Source of the DNA: Lewinellaceae bacterium
GTDB lineage: Bacteria; Bacteroidota; Bacteroidia; Chitinophagales; Saprospiraceae
Length of the DNA: 64,000 bases
Direction: 5' to 3'
NCBI GenBank assembly: GCA_020636215.1
Contig: JACJYG010000004.1
Span: 1,302,001-1,366,000, forward strand
The notes beneath the pieces are model-generated. The model did no database searches, was not told where the DNA came from, and saw nothing but the letters and a program-made list of their open reading frames with translations. Positions within the stretch are counted from its first letter, which is position 1. Each line of letters starts with the position of its first letter. Of this stretch, positions 1 to 7,519 are shown piece by piece. Position numbers and translations under genes: made by a program.

Positions 1-198
1 CCGGCCTCCTTCGATGATGATGAGGACGATTTTAACCTCGATGATTTCTACGATGATGAAACGGAAGGCCTCGACAAGACCATGGTCAGCCTCGATGACC
101 TGACTGAAGATGACGACACCTCCTCTGATCAGGATGACGACCTGCTCATCGGCAATTCCGATGATGATATGGATGATGATGAAGATATGGACCTGTAA
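1..198 (+). CDS. C-terminal end of an unidentified protein with a highly acidic tail (partial)
   Basis: Frame 1 is open from the first base of the window to a TAA at 196-198, giving the last 65 residues of a protein whose start lies upstream. The stretch is dominated by Asp and Glu in short runs such as FDDDEDDF and DDDMDDDEDMDL, with a few hydrophobic residues between them. I cannot name the protein from this tail. Acidic tails of this kind occur on nucleic-acid-binding proteins and chaperones, but that is only an analogy. A strong hairpin terminator follows 31 bases after the stop, so this is the last gene of its transcript. Confidence 0.75.
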   Translation, partial: PASFDDDEDDFNLDDFYDDETEGLDKTMVSLDDLTEDDDTSSDQDDDLLIGNSDDDMDDDEDMDL

Positions 199-228
199 GC
201 CTTATTTCATTATATTTTAGCTCCTGAC

Positions 229-267
229 AAAAACGCCGGAATACAGCTTGCCTGATCCGGCGTTTTT
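229..267 (+). terminator. Rho-independent terminator
   Basis: A perfect 12-bp inverted repeat (AAAAACGCCGGA at 229-240 and TCCGGCGTTTTT at 256-267) encloses a 15-nt loop, and the right arm runs into further T-rich sequence. It ends the acidic-tail gene just upstream of the MarR-type regulator. The A/T-rich outer stem could also work on the other strand. Confidence 0.85.
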
Positions 268-314
268 GTTTTGTGTGTATCTTTACTCCTTTCCGAATAG
301 CTATCAGCACAAGC

Positions 315-797
315 ATGGACTACGCAGACATTCTCGTCAATATTCGCCGCATCGTGCGGGCCGTCAACCTCGAAAGCAAACGCATCGAAAAGGAATACGG
401 CATCAGCATTCCCCAACTGCTCACCCTGGGCTTCCTCCGCCGCCAACCGGATAGCAAGGCTTCCCACAAAGAGATCAAAGCCTTCCTGAAACTCAACGCC
501 AGTACCGTTACAGGTATCATCGCCCGCCTGGAAAAAAAGAAGCTCGTCGCCCGCTTACCTCGTATGCAGGACAAACGCGTCAGCCTCATCACCCTCACCG
601 CAAAAGGTGACGAACTGCTGGACACCGCTCCCCAACCCATGCACCAACAAATTTCCGATAAACTGCAAAAGCTCTCCCCCGAAGAACTGGAACACCTCAA
701 TTCAGCCTTCCAAACCATCAATGGACTCCTAAGCATCGACCAGGTAGACGCAGCCCCCCTTGTCGCCGGCGAAATCGATTCGGATACCCCGGCTTGA
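315..797 (+). CDS. MarR family winged helix-turn-helix transcriptional regulator
   Basis: A 160-residue protein of usual MarR length. An N-terminal helical region leads to a winged helix-turn-helix: the stretch KEIKAFLKLNASTVTGIIARL is the helix-turn-helix, followed by the typical KKLVAR, the wing motif DKRVSLITLTAKG and a C-terminal dimerisation helix. MarR proteins are cytoplasmic dimers that bind palindromic operators and usually release DNA on binding a small ligand; the ligand here cannot be read. An upstream in-frame ATG at 273 would add 14 residues, but it lies directly behind the terminator, so ATG 315 (MDYADILVN) is preferred. The next gene on the same strand is 348 bases away, so its target is not obvious. 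Confidence 0.88.
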   Translation: MDYADILVNIRRIVRAVNLESKRIEKEYGISIPQLLTLGFLRRQPDSKASHKEIKAFLKLNASTVTGIIARLEKKKLVARLPRMQDKRVSLITLTAKGDELLDTAPQPMHQQISDKLQKLSPEELEHLNSAFQTINGLLSIDQVDAAPLVAGEIDSDTPA

Positions 798-1145
798 CCA
801 ACTTACCTTTTATCCTTTATTGACCAGTATTTTTTATTTTCTACAGAAAGTACTTCCCCCTCTAATCAACCTACTCATCCAAGCCATTACAGATATTGTA
901 CAGATAATCAATATTTTACTTAATACGCTATTATGTAATCAAATTGTTTTAGGAACTGTTTTTTCAAAATAGCGGTTATTAGTTTGTATAGAAAATATTT
1001 TGTATTTTCACCGAAACCTGCCTTTGCGGCTCCCCAAAAGACAATTTGATTCTGATAGAGCGCTTGAGGATTACATCTCTGTTCTCACAACAGTACTTAA
1101 CCTTTAACCCCGTAAGGCCGGCCCTTATCATTTCTACAGGATGAA
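798..1145. other. AT-rich intergenic region, no gene seen
   Basis: These 348 bases between the MarR-type gene and the radical SAM gene are AT-rich and hold only short, poorly supported open frames. The segment near 976-1010 (TTTG followed by TATTTTG-like sequence) loosely resembles a Bacteroidota promoter but does not match TAnnTTTG exactly. A GC-rich near-palindrome (GGCCGGCCC) lies about 30 bases before the next start codon. I see no RNA gene here. Confidence 0.5.
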
Positions 1146-2549
1146 ATGCACATTTATCAACTATTAAAACCAGCTCATATGCAGAAATACCAGGCATATA
1201 CCTTGAGAAACTACTGCCAAGTACCAATGATCCAGCAACATTTGAATGCGGAAGAAAAATTCAACATTGAGGTAGTAGGCCATGTGTTACCCTTCAAGGC
1301 GAACAATTACGTCGTCGAACAGCTTATCGACTGGGACAATTTTCGCAATGACCCCATTTTCATACTTACGTTCCCCAAAAAAGACATGCTCGAGCCGGAT
1401 CATTTTAACGAAATGGCGGCGGCCATTCGGGGCGGCGCAAGTAAAGCAGAGCTCAAGCTCATCGCCAATAAGATCCGGCTGGAACTCAACCCCCATCCCG
1501 CCGGGCAGCGATCTCAGAATGTGCCCGCCATCGATGGGATTAAACTCCCGGGGGTGCAACACAAATACCGCGAAACCATGCTGTTCTTCCCCAATCAGGG
1601 GCAGACCTGCCATGCTTACTGCACCTTCTGTTTTCGATGGCCGCAATTTGTCGGAATGCACGAACTGAAATTCGCGATGCGGGACACGGAACTGATCATC
1701 AAATACCTGAAAGCTAACCCCCATATTACAGACATCCTCTTCACCGGCGGCGACCCCCTCATCATGAAAACCAAAGTGCTGCGCACTTACGTTGAAGCCC
1801 TGATCGATGCAGAAATCCCCAACCTGCGAACCATCCGTCTGGGCACCAAAGCGCTGAGTTACTGGCCACAGCGGTTTACCTCCGACGAGGATGCGGATGA
1901 ACTGCTGCAACTTTTTGAACGGGCCCGAAAAGCTGACATCCACCTGGCGCTGATGGCCCACTTCAACCACCCCAATGAACTGCAAACAAAAGAAGTGGAA
2001 CTGGCAATCCGACGGGTATTGAATACGGGCGCTGTTATCCGAACCCAATCTCCGGTAATGCGCAACATCAATAATAATGCGGATGTTTGGGCCAAGATGT
2101 GGCAAAGGCAGGTGGAACTGGGTTGTGTCCCCTACTACATGTTCGTCGCCCGCGACACCGGCGCACAACACTATTTTGCCGTTACGCTGGAAAATGCCTG
2201 GAAGATATTCCGGAAAGCCTACCAACAGGTAAGCGGCATTGCCCGTACCGTGCGGGGGCCGTCTATGTCGGCAGGGCCGGGGAAAGTCCAGGTGCTGGGC
2301 GTGAGCGAAGTGGCCGGCGAAAAAGTATTCGTTCTGCAGTTTCTACAGGGGCGCAACCCCGATTGGGTGGCGAGGCCTTTCTTTGCCCAATACGACCCCA
2401 ACGCCATTTGGCTGGACGAGCTCCTCCCCGCCTTCGGAAGGGAAGAATTTTTCTTTGAAACAGAATATCCCCTCCACCGAAGCACGCTACAAGCGCCCCA
2501 CCCGACGAACGGGTTGAACCATCAGGCCATTATTACGGACGCTGCATAA
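1146..2549 (+). CDS. KamA-like radical SAM protein (lysine 2,3-aminomutase superfamily), substrate unknown
   Basis: A 467-residue radical SAM enzyme. Cys155, Cys159 and Cys162 (CHAYCTFC) form the CX3CX2C site for the [4Fe-4S] cluster that cleaves S-adenosylmethionine, and FTGGDP follows as the SAM-binding motif. The C-terminal part keeps a GPGKVQV motif with Lys380 where lysine aminomutases hold their pyridoxal-phosphate lysine (GGGGK), and PYYMFVARDTGAQHYF resembles their PYYxxxCDLxxGxxHF region. The Asp that precedes the PLP-lysine motif and helps bind substrate lysine is not evident, so a PLP-dependent aminomutase-type reaction is plausible but lysine as substrate is doubtful. Met12 at 1179 is an alternative start. 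bS21 and an aminotransferase lie downstream on the same strand. Confidence 0.8.
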   Translation: MHIYQLLKPAHMQKYQAYTLRNYCQVPMIQQHLNAEEKFNIEVVGHVLPFKANNYVVEQLIDWDNFRNDPIFILTFPKKDMLEPDHFNEMAAAIRGGASKAELKLIANKIRLELNPHPAGQRSQNVPAIDGIKLPGVQHKYRETMLFFPNQGQTCHAYCTFCFRWPQFVGMHELKFAMRDTELIIKYLKANPHITDILFTGGDPLIMKTKVLRTYVEALIDAEIPNLRTIRLGTKALSYWPQRFTSDEDADELLQLFERARKADIHLALMAHFNHPNELQTKEVELAIRRVLNTGAVIRTQSPVMRNINNNADVWAKMWQRQVELGCVPYYMFVARDTGAQHYFAVTLENAWKIFRKAYQQVSGIARTVRGPSMSAGPGKVQVLGVSEVAGEKVFVLQFLQGRNPDWVARPFFAQYDPNAIWLDELLPAFGREEFFFETEYPLHRSTLQAPHPTNGLNHQAIITDAA

Positions 2550-2634
2550 CAGATTTATATCCAGGCAGGGCCTTTATAATTTTCCAGGATTTTGATAAAT
2601 TGCATATCGCTTTAATCCAAAAAAAGATTTCTTT

Positions 2635-2829
2635 ATGCTGATTATCGAGATCAAAGACGGCGAGAGCATCGACCGGGCACTGAAGCGTTACAAGCGCAAG
2701 TTCCAAAATGCAGGTATCATCAAAGAAGTGCGAAAGCGCAGGGAATTTGCCAAACCTTCCGTGCACCGCCGCAACGAGATACTCAAGGCGGTCTACAAAG
2801 AACAGTTGAGAAGCAAAGAGGAGGGGTAG
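2635..2829 (+). CDS. rpsU: 30S ribosomal protein bS21
   Basis: A 64-residue basic protein with the usual bS21 pattern: a short N-terminal strand (MLIIEIKDGESIDRALKRYK), then long basic helices containing RKRREFAKPSVHRR. Length and sequence are typical of Bacteroidota bS21, a small-subunit protein near the 3' end of 16S rRNA that in this phylum helps hide the anti-Shine-Dalgarno sequence. No purine-rich ribosome-binding site lies before the ATG. A compact terminator follows six bases after the stop, so it is transcribed separately from the downstream aminotransferase. Confidence 0.95.
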   Translation: MLIIEIKDGESIDRALKRYKRKFQNAGIIKEVRKRREFAKPSVHRRNEILKAVYKEQLRSKEEG

Positions 2830-2834
2830 CGTGG

Positions 2835-2852
2835 AGCCCTCCGGGGCTTTTT
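2835..2852 (+). terminator. Rho-independent terminator of rpsU
   Basis: AGCCC (2835-2839), a TCCG loop, GGGCT (2844-2848) and then TTTT form a short GC-rich hairpin with a T tract just behind the rpsU stop codon. It lies inside the region that a GTG start at 2831 would add to the next gene, which argues for the later ATG of that gene. Confidence 0.75.
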
Positions 2853-2878
2853 CATTAACGCTCAAACCTACCTCCGAC

Positions 2879-4171
2879 ATGGCCAAACAGCAGAACATCC
2901 GAATCGACCTCAACCTCAACATCCGGGGGCTGAAAAAGTCAGCAACCCTTGCGATCAACGAGCAATCCCGCCAACTCCTGCAACAAGGAAAAAAGGTATA
3001 CCGCCTGGGTTTCGGCCAATCGCCGTTCCCGGTGCCGGAACCGGTGGTGGAAGCCTTGCGCCGGCACGCCCATGAGAAGGACTACCTGGCAGTGAAAGGC
3101 TTGTTCGAACTGAGGGAGGCTATTGCCGGCTACTATGAGCGCCGGCATGGCATCAAACGAACAGCAGAGGATGTTTTGATCGGCCCCGGCTCCAAGGAGT
3201 TGCTTTTCCTGGTTCAGTTGGTGTACTACGGCGACCTGGTGATCCCCACGCCGAGCTGGGTTTCCTATTCGCCCCAGGCCATCATCGTAGGCCGTCGGGT
3301 CAACTGGGTGAAAACGAACCAGGAAAATGACTGGCGGTTAACGCCTGAAGATCTGGAATCCCTCTGTGCAGCGGACCCGGAGCGGCCTCGTATTGTCATT
3401 CTCAACTACCCTTCCAACCCTACGGGAACGACCTACACGATTGAACGGCTGAAAAAACTGGCCGAGGTGGCCAGAAAGCACAAGGTTATTCTCTTATCAG
3501 ATGAGATCTACGGCGAGTTGCACCACTCCGGCCAGCACGTCAGTATTGCCCGCTTCTATCCGGAAGGCACGATTATCAGCAGCGGCTTGTCCAAATGGTG
3601 CAGCGCCGGCGGCTGGCGGCTCGGAATGTTCATTTTTCCTCCGTCTCTGCGCTGGCTGCTCGACGCCATGGCCAATGTGGCGAGTGAAACCTTTACGTCC
3701 ACGAGTGCGCCCATTCAGTACGCCGCCGTGGAAGCTTACCAGGAAAACCCTCAAATTAACCGGTACCTCGAGGACGCCCGGCGCATCCTTCGCATCATTG
3801 GCCGCACCCTTCATTCCAGGCTGCTGGAATACAATATCTTCGCGCCCAAACCCCTGGGCGGCTTTTATCTCTTCCCCAATTTTGGCTATTACCAACACAA
3901 TCTGTTTAAGCGCGGCATCACCAACAGCCAGCAACTCTGCGAAAAATTATTGGACGAAACGGGGGTGGCCCTCCTGCCCAGTTACGACTTCGGCAGGCCA
4001 TCGGAAGAGTTGACCGCCCGTTTGTCCTATGTCGATTTCGATGGAGAAAAAGCCCTGCAACTGGTTCGGGAAGCTTATTCGGATAAACCCCTTGATGAAA
4101 AATTCATCGATTCTTGTTGTGGTTCCATGCTGGAAGCCATCACCCTGATGGGCAACTGGCTGCAGTTGTAA
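2879..4171 (+). CDS. PLP-dependent class I/II aminotransferase
   Basis: A 430-residue fold-type I aminotransferase. The order of motifs is standard: substrate and cofactor loop GPGSKELLF, the NYPSNPTGTTY segment (Asn binding PLP), SDEIYGELH (Asp pairing with the pyridine nitrogen, Tyr with O3'), and SGLSKWCSAGGWRLG with the Schiff-base lysine at residue 239. It moves an amino group between an amino acid and a 2-oxo acid in the cytoplasm; aspartate or aromatic substrates are typical of this subgroup but cannot be fixed from sequence. ATG 2879 (MAKQQNIRIDLN) is preferred to GTG 2831 because the rpsU terminator lies between them. The C-terminal 40 residues extend slightly past the usual domain end. 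Confidence 0.9.
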   Translation: MAKQQNIRIDLNLNIRGLKKSATLAINEQSRQLLQQGKKVYRLGFGQSPFPVPEPVVEALRRHAHEKDYLAVKGLFELREAIAGYYERRHGIKRTAEDVLIGPGSKELLFLVQLVYYGDLVIPTPSWVSYSPQAIIVGRRVNWVKTNQENDWRLTPEDLESLCAADPERPRIVILNYPSNPTGTTYTIERLKKLAEVARKHKVILLSDEIYGELHHSGQHVSIARFYPEGTIISSGLSKWCSAGGWRLGMFIFPPSLRWLLDAMANVASETFTSTSAPIQYAAVEAYQENPQINRYLEDARRILRIIGRTLHSRLLEYNIFAPKPLGGFYLFPNFGYYQHNLFKRGITNSQQLCEKLLDETGVALLPSYDFGRPSEELTARLSYVDFDGEKALQLVREAYSDKPLDEKFIDSCCGSMLEAITLMGNWLQL

Positions 4172-4314
4172 GTTCATCCTGATTCTGTCATCAGGGCGGC
4201 GCTTCGCCGTTAATTGCCTGAATTAATACTCAGCATTCTTGGAGGCCAGCTGGAATGGGGGTAACTTTGAATGTATTAAGAGCATCTTTGGAGAAAACAA
4301 CACGAACCGATTGA

Positions 4315-4974
4315 ATGAAAACAGGAAGGATTATCATGATGCTTTCCGCGATTACAGGATTATTTTCCTGCAGCAAGGAAGCCATCGACATAGCGCCGGA
4401 GCCCTCCTCCGAAAAGATCAACCCGGAATCAGCGGCCGATTATCTTCAACTCCAGTCCGGTAATTACTGGGTGTTCGAAAGCTACAGCGTCAACGAGGCC
4501 ACCGGCGAAACCATTCCCCTGCACAAACGGGATAGCCTCTACGTCCTCCGGGATACGACGATTAATCGCGCAGATTACCACATCCTGGAAGGAACACGGC
4601 TCGGGGAACCTTACCGCGCCCTGCTGCGCACCTCCGGCCCCGAACTGCTGGATGCCGATGGCCGGCTGTTGTTCGCCACCACTCCCCTCAACGATACTAC
4701 CGACGTTTCCGCCGCTCTGCTGCCCGAAGGCGTGCATTCCGCCAGCACGGCCGTCAACCGGGCCGAAAAGGTAAAAGTGCCCTATGGCATCTTCGATGGA
4801 CTGGTGCAACACCACTTCTACTACCTGTCTGCCGGCCAGGACGGCCTTCCGGACAATACGCTACGGCACGATGCCGCCTATTATGCCAAAGGGGTAGGAC
4901 TGATACAGTATTCCAGCCAATTGGAAGGTATGTCGCGCATTGAAATGCGGCTCAGGGCCTGCCGGGTACAGTAG
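4315..4974 (+). CDS. Hypothetical lipoprotein
   Basis: A 219-residue protein whose first 19 residues form a lipoprotein signal: MKTGRIIMM, a hydrophobic core, then LFSC with the lipid-modified cysteine at residue 19. The mature part begins with a Ser/Glu/Pro-rich linker and continues as a mostly beta sequence (SGNYWVFESYSV, LYVLRDTTI, GLIQYSSQLEGMSRIEMRL) seen in many small Bacteroidota lipoproteins. No catalytic motif is recognisable. The gene stands alone between the aminotransferase and a transporter pair with its own promoter-like box, so context gives no function. Confidence 0.75.
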   Translation: MKTGRIIMMLSAITGLFSCSKEAIDIAPEPSSEKINPESAADYLQLQSGNYWVFESYSVNEATGETIPLHKRDSLYVLRDTTINRADYHILEGTRLGEPYRALLRTSGPELLDADGRLLFATTPLNDTTDVSAALLPEGVHSASTAVNRAEKVKVPYGIFDGLVQHHFYYLSAGQDGLPDNTLRHDAAYYAKGVGLIQYSSQLEGMSRIEMRLRACRVQ

Positions 4975-5016
4975 TATTATAGGGCTAAATTGTTATAGGG
5001 TTCTCTTCCTGCCGCC

Positions 5017-5024
5017 TATCTTTG
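5017..5024 (+). promoter_or_regulatory. Bacteroidota -7 promoter box (TATCTTTG)
   Basis: TATCTTTG matches the TAnnTTTG -7 consensus of Bacteroidota exactly and ends 22 bases before the ATG of the TauE/SafE-type permease. A TTG at 4990-4992 lies 24 bases upstream, a little farther than the usual 19-20, so the -33 element is less certain. Confidence 0.5.
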
Positions 5025-5046
5025 TGGCTCAAAAGCCGCGTGCCGC

Positions 5047-5823
5047 ATGCAGTTGGAATGGTATCACTATCTCATCGCCGTGCTGGGTAGCGCCCTGGCC
5101 GGCAGCATTAATACCCTGGCGGGCAATGGCTCTGCCATTACCCTCACCATCCTTACCGAACTGATTGGGCTGCCCGGCAACCTGGCCAATGGCACCAACA
5201 GAGTGGGGGTCTTCACCCAAAGCCTGGCGGGTACTTATGCGTTTTACCGGAATGGAAAACTCACCGTCCGCCGAAGTTCGTTGCCTATTGCCCTGAATGT
5301 GATCGGCGCCCTCATTGGCGTGATTGTAGCCGTCAACGTGAGTAATGAGGAATTTAAAAGCGTATTCCGTTTCCTGATGGTGGCCATGCTCTTTGTCATC
5401 CTGGTGAAACCCAAGCGCTGGTTGCGCGAAACGGATACCAGCCGGCAGGCCAACCCCTGGATTGCCATTCCACTGTACCTGGCCCTTGGCTTCTATAGCG
5501 GATTCATTCAGATGGGGATGGGCGTCTTTTTCCTGGCGGTCATGGTACTGTACGCCCATTACAGCCTCATCGACGCCAATGCGGTGAAGCTGGTTGTCGT
5601 AGCGCTTAATACCCTGCTGGTCATTATTATCTTCCAGTTTCAGGGGTTGATCAGCTGGCACATTGGCCTCCTGATGGCCGTTGGGCAAACGGCCGGCGGC
5701 TATCTCACCGCTCACTATGCTTCCCGCTACCCCCACGCCAATGTCTGGGCGCACCGGCTATTAATCATCGTAGTTATCCTGGCCATCGTCAAGATGTTCA
5801 ACCTTCATCAGTTGTTTCTATGA
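5047..5823 (+). CDS. TauE/SafE (TSUP) family membrane permease
   Basis: A 258-residue polytopic inner-membrane protein of typical TSUP length. It opens with the family hallmark GSALAGSINTLAGNGSAI, followed by GLPGNLANGTNRVG, and shows the internal two-fold repeat (second half FYSGFIQMGMGVFFLAV). About seven to eight hydrophobic segments are visible. TSUP proteins export or import sulfite, sulfonates or other small organic anions by a proton-coupled route; the substrate cannot be told here. Its stop overlaps the start of the MarC-type gene by four bases (ATGA), so the two are co-translated. Confidence 0.85.
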   Translation: MQLEWYHYLIAVLGSALAGSINTLAGNGSAITLTILTELIGLPGNLANGTNRVGVFTQSLAGTYAFYRNGKLTVRRSSLPIALNVIGALIGVIVAVNVSNEEFKSVFRFLMVAMLFVILVKPKRWLRETDTSRQANPWIAIPLYLALGFYSGFIQMGMGVFFLAVMVLYAHYSLIDANAVKLVVVALNTLLVIIIFQFQGLISWHIGLLMAVGQTAGGYLTAHYASRYPHANVWAHRLLIIVVILAIVKMFNLHQLFL

Positions 5824-6425
5824 TCAATTTCAAAGAACTCCTCTCGGTTACGCTGGTCCTCTTTTCGGTCATCGATATCATCGGCTCCGTGCCTATCCTG
5901 ATCGACCTGAAAAAGAAGGGGCTAAAGATTGAAGCGGCCAAAGCTTCGCTCATCTCTCTGGCCATTATGTCCCTTTTCCTTTACGGGGGGAAATCCTTGT
6001 TGAGCCTCTTCGGCGTAGATGTGGAATCCTTCGCCGTTGCCGGCGCCATCATTCTCTTTCTGATGGGTATGGAAATGGTGCTGGGCGTCCGCATCTTCCA
6101 CGACCAGGCCAACACCAAATCGGGCACCATTGTACCCGTAGCGTTTCCCCTCATTGCCGGCGCCGGCACCATGACGACCATCATCGCGCTGCGGGCCGAC
6201 TATCAGGCGCTCAATATCCAACTGGGAATCGCACTCAATATCATCTTTGTCTTTCTTGTTCTGCGCTCCTCCGACTGGATCGGCGAAAAGCTGGGGGAAG
6301 GAGGGGCCAATGTACTGCGCAAGGTGTTTGGCATCATCCTTCTGGCCATTGCGATCAAGCTATTCCAGGATAATTTTCACCTTATGGTTGCCCGCCCGCC
6401 CGATGCAGCAAGTGGCTTGAGATAA
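5820..6425 (+). CDS. MarC family integral membrane protein
   Basis: A 201-residue membrane protein with six hydrophobic segments and the MarC-family signature: FSVIDIIGSVPI in helix 1, a glycine-rich GAIILFLMGMEMVLG segment, and FPLIAGAGTMTTI in the second half, which mirrors the first. MarC proteins were linked to multiple antibiotic resistance, but that link has been withdrawn, and some relatives act in amino-acid transport, so substrate is unknown. It overlaps the upstream TSUP gene by four bases and its end lies three bases from the end of a convergent gene, with no visible terminator between. Confidence 0.85.
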   Translation: MINFKELLSVTLVLFSVIDIIGSVPILIDLKKKGLKIEAAKASLISLAIMSLFLYGGKSLLSLFGVDVESFAVAGAIILFLMGMEMVLGVRIFHDQANTKSGTIVPVAFPLIAGAGTMTTIIALRADYQALNIQLGIALNIIFVFLVLRSSDWIGEKLGEGGANVLRKVFGIILLAIAIKLFQDNFHLMVARPPDAASGLR

Positions 6426-6428
6426 GCG

Positions 6429-7433
6429 CTACCCCCAACGCTTCCCAACCTCTGGTTTCGGTTGGGGGCAGGTTCTAATATAATCGAGAATATCACTCAA
6501 TTTGCCCGTCGCCAGGGCGATACAAGTATCTGCGCCGCCATAATAAATGCGCAGTTCATCGCCATCGAGCACCCACCCGCAGGGAAATACCACATCATCG
6601 ACGTCCCCTTCCCGTTCGTAGGGTTCCCGGGGGCCAAATATCCATTCATCGCTGCGGCGAATCACTCTGGTTGGGTCGTCCAGGGCAAGAAGGGCGATGC
6701 CCAAACGGTAAATAACGCCGCCACCTGTCTGACGGACACCGTGATAAAGGATAATCCAGCCTTCTGGTGTGGGAATAGGGGGTGGAGAAAGGCCGATCTT
6801 TCGGGCATCCCACCATCCGCCTTCCCGTGACCGAAGCAATATCCGGTGCTCTCCCCAATGGATCAGATCCGGTGAAAAAGAGATCCAAATATGAGCAGAG
6901 GACGTGGGGGTCGTGATGATGGGCCGGTGTAGCAGCGCCCACCTGTCGTGGAAGCATACCGGAAACAGCGCGGCGTCTTTATCTTCAGGCGGTAGGATAG
7001 CGCCGAATCTTTCAAAGGTGACAAAATCTTTTGTCTTGGCCAGGGAGACCAAAGGGCCGCCCGCTGAATAAGCGGTATAGGTAAAATAGTATTCTTCGTG
7101 TTGATCAATATAGGTTATCCGGGGATCTTCCACCCCCCATATCTCTTCGGGGTAGTTTTCCGGGTCAGGTAAAAACGTTGGGGTTTCATCGATCACCCAA
7201 TGAGAGATCCCATCCTGGCTGCGGGCGACGGTGAGATGTGACATCCCTCTGAGGTCTTCGACACGGATAAGCAAAACCGTCTCGCCCTTCAACCGGGCAG
7301 CCCCGCAGTTGAAAACGGAATTCGCCGGATAGGGCCAATCTTCGATGGACAGAATTGGATTGGTGGGATAACGATGGAACAATTCTTTGAATGCCGGATG
7401 CATCTGCCGCTCATTTTGAATAGGGTTTCTCAT
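6429..7433 (-). CDS. GH130 family glycoside phosphorylase/hydrolase
   Basis: A 334-residue cytoplasmic protein with the five-bladed propeller pattern of GH130: NCGAARLKGETVLLIRVED, GVEDPRITYID (the family's catalytic Asp lies in this motif, Asp103 here), TPEGWIILYHGVR, and a final blade near IYYGGADTCIALATG. No signal peptide is seen. GH130 enzymes mostly act on beta-mannosides by phosphorolysis, though some members hydrolyse; the two Arg and His phosphate contacts cannot be assigned by eye. It follows the GT4 fusion gene after 86 bases on the same strand and is probably co-transcribed, suggesting synthesis and turnover of one oligosaccharide. Met11 at 7403 is a possible alternative start. 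Confidence 0.87.
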   Translation of the reverse strand: MRNPIQNERQMHPAFKELFHRYPTNPILSIEDWPYPANSVFNCGAARLKGETVLLIRVEDLRGMSHLTVARSQDGISHWVIDETPTFLPDPENYPEEIWGVEDPRITYIDQHEEYYFTYTAYSAGGPLVSLAKTKDFVTFERFGAILPPEDKDAALFPVCFHDRWALLHRPIITTPTSSAHIWISFSPDLIHWGEHRILLRSREGGWWDARKIGLSPPPIPTPEGWIILYHGVRQTGGGVIYRLGIALLALDDPTRVIRRSDEWIFGPREPYEREGDVDDVVFPCGWVLDGDELRIYYGGADTCIALATGKLSDILDYIRTCPQPKPEVGKRWG

Positions 7434-7519
7434 TTTTTCAGCATTTTAAATTCAACCAATGAAGCGTATGCTGCATGCGCTCCGTAGCTTTGCCCACCCG
7501 TCTTTCAATCCTATGGCCG

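Noticed and set aside
760..972. A 70-residue plus-strand frame overlapping the end of the MarR-type gene.
   Set aside because: The overlap, AT-driven hydrophobic composition and lack of any motif make it a chance frame.
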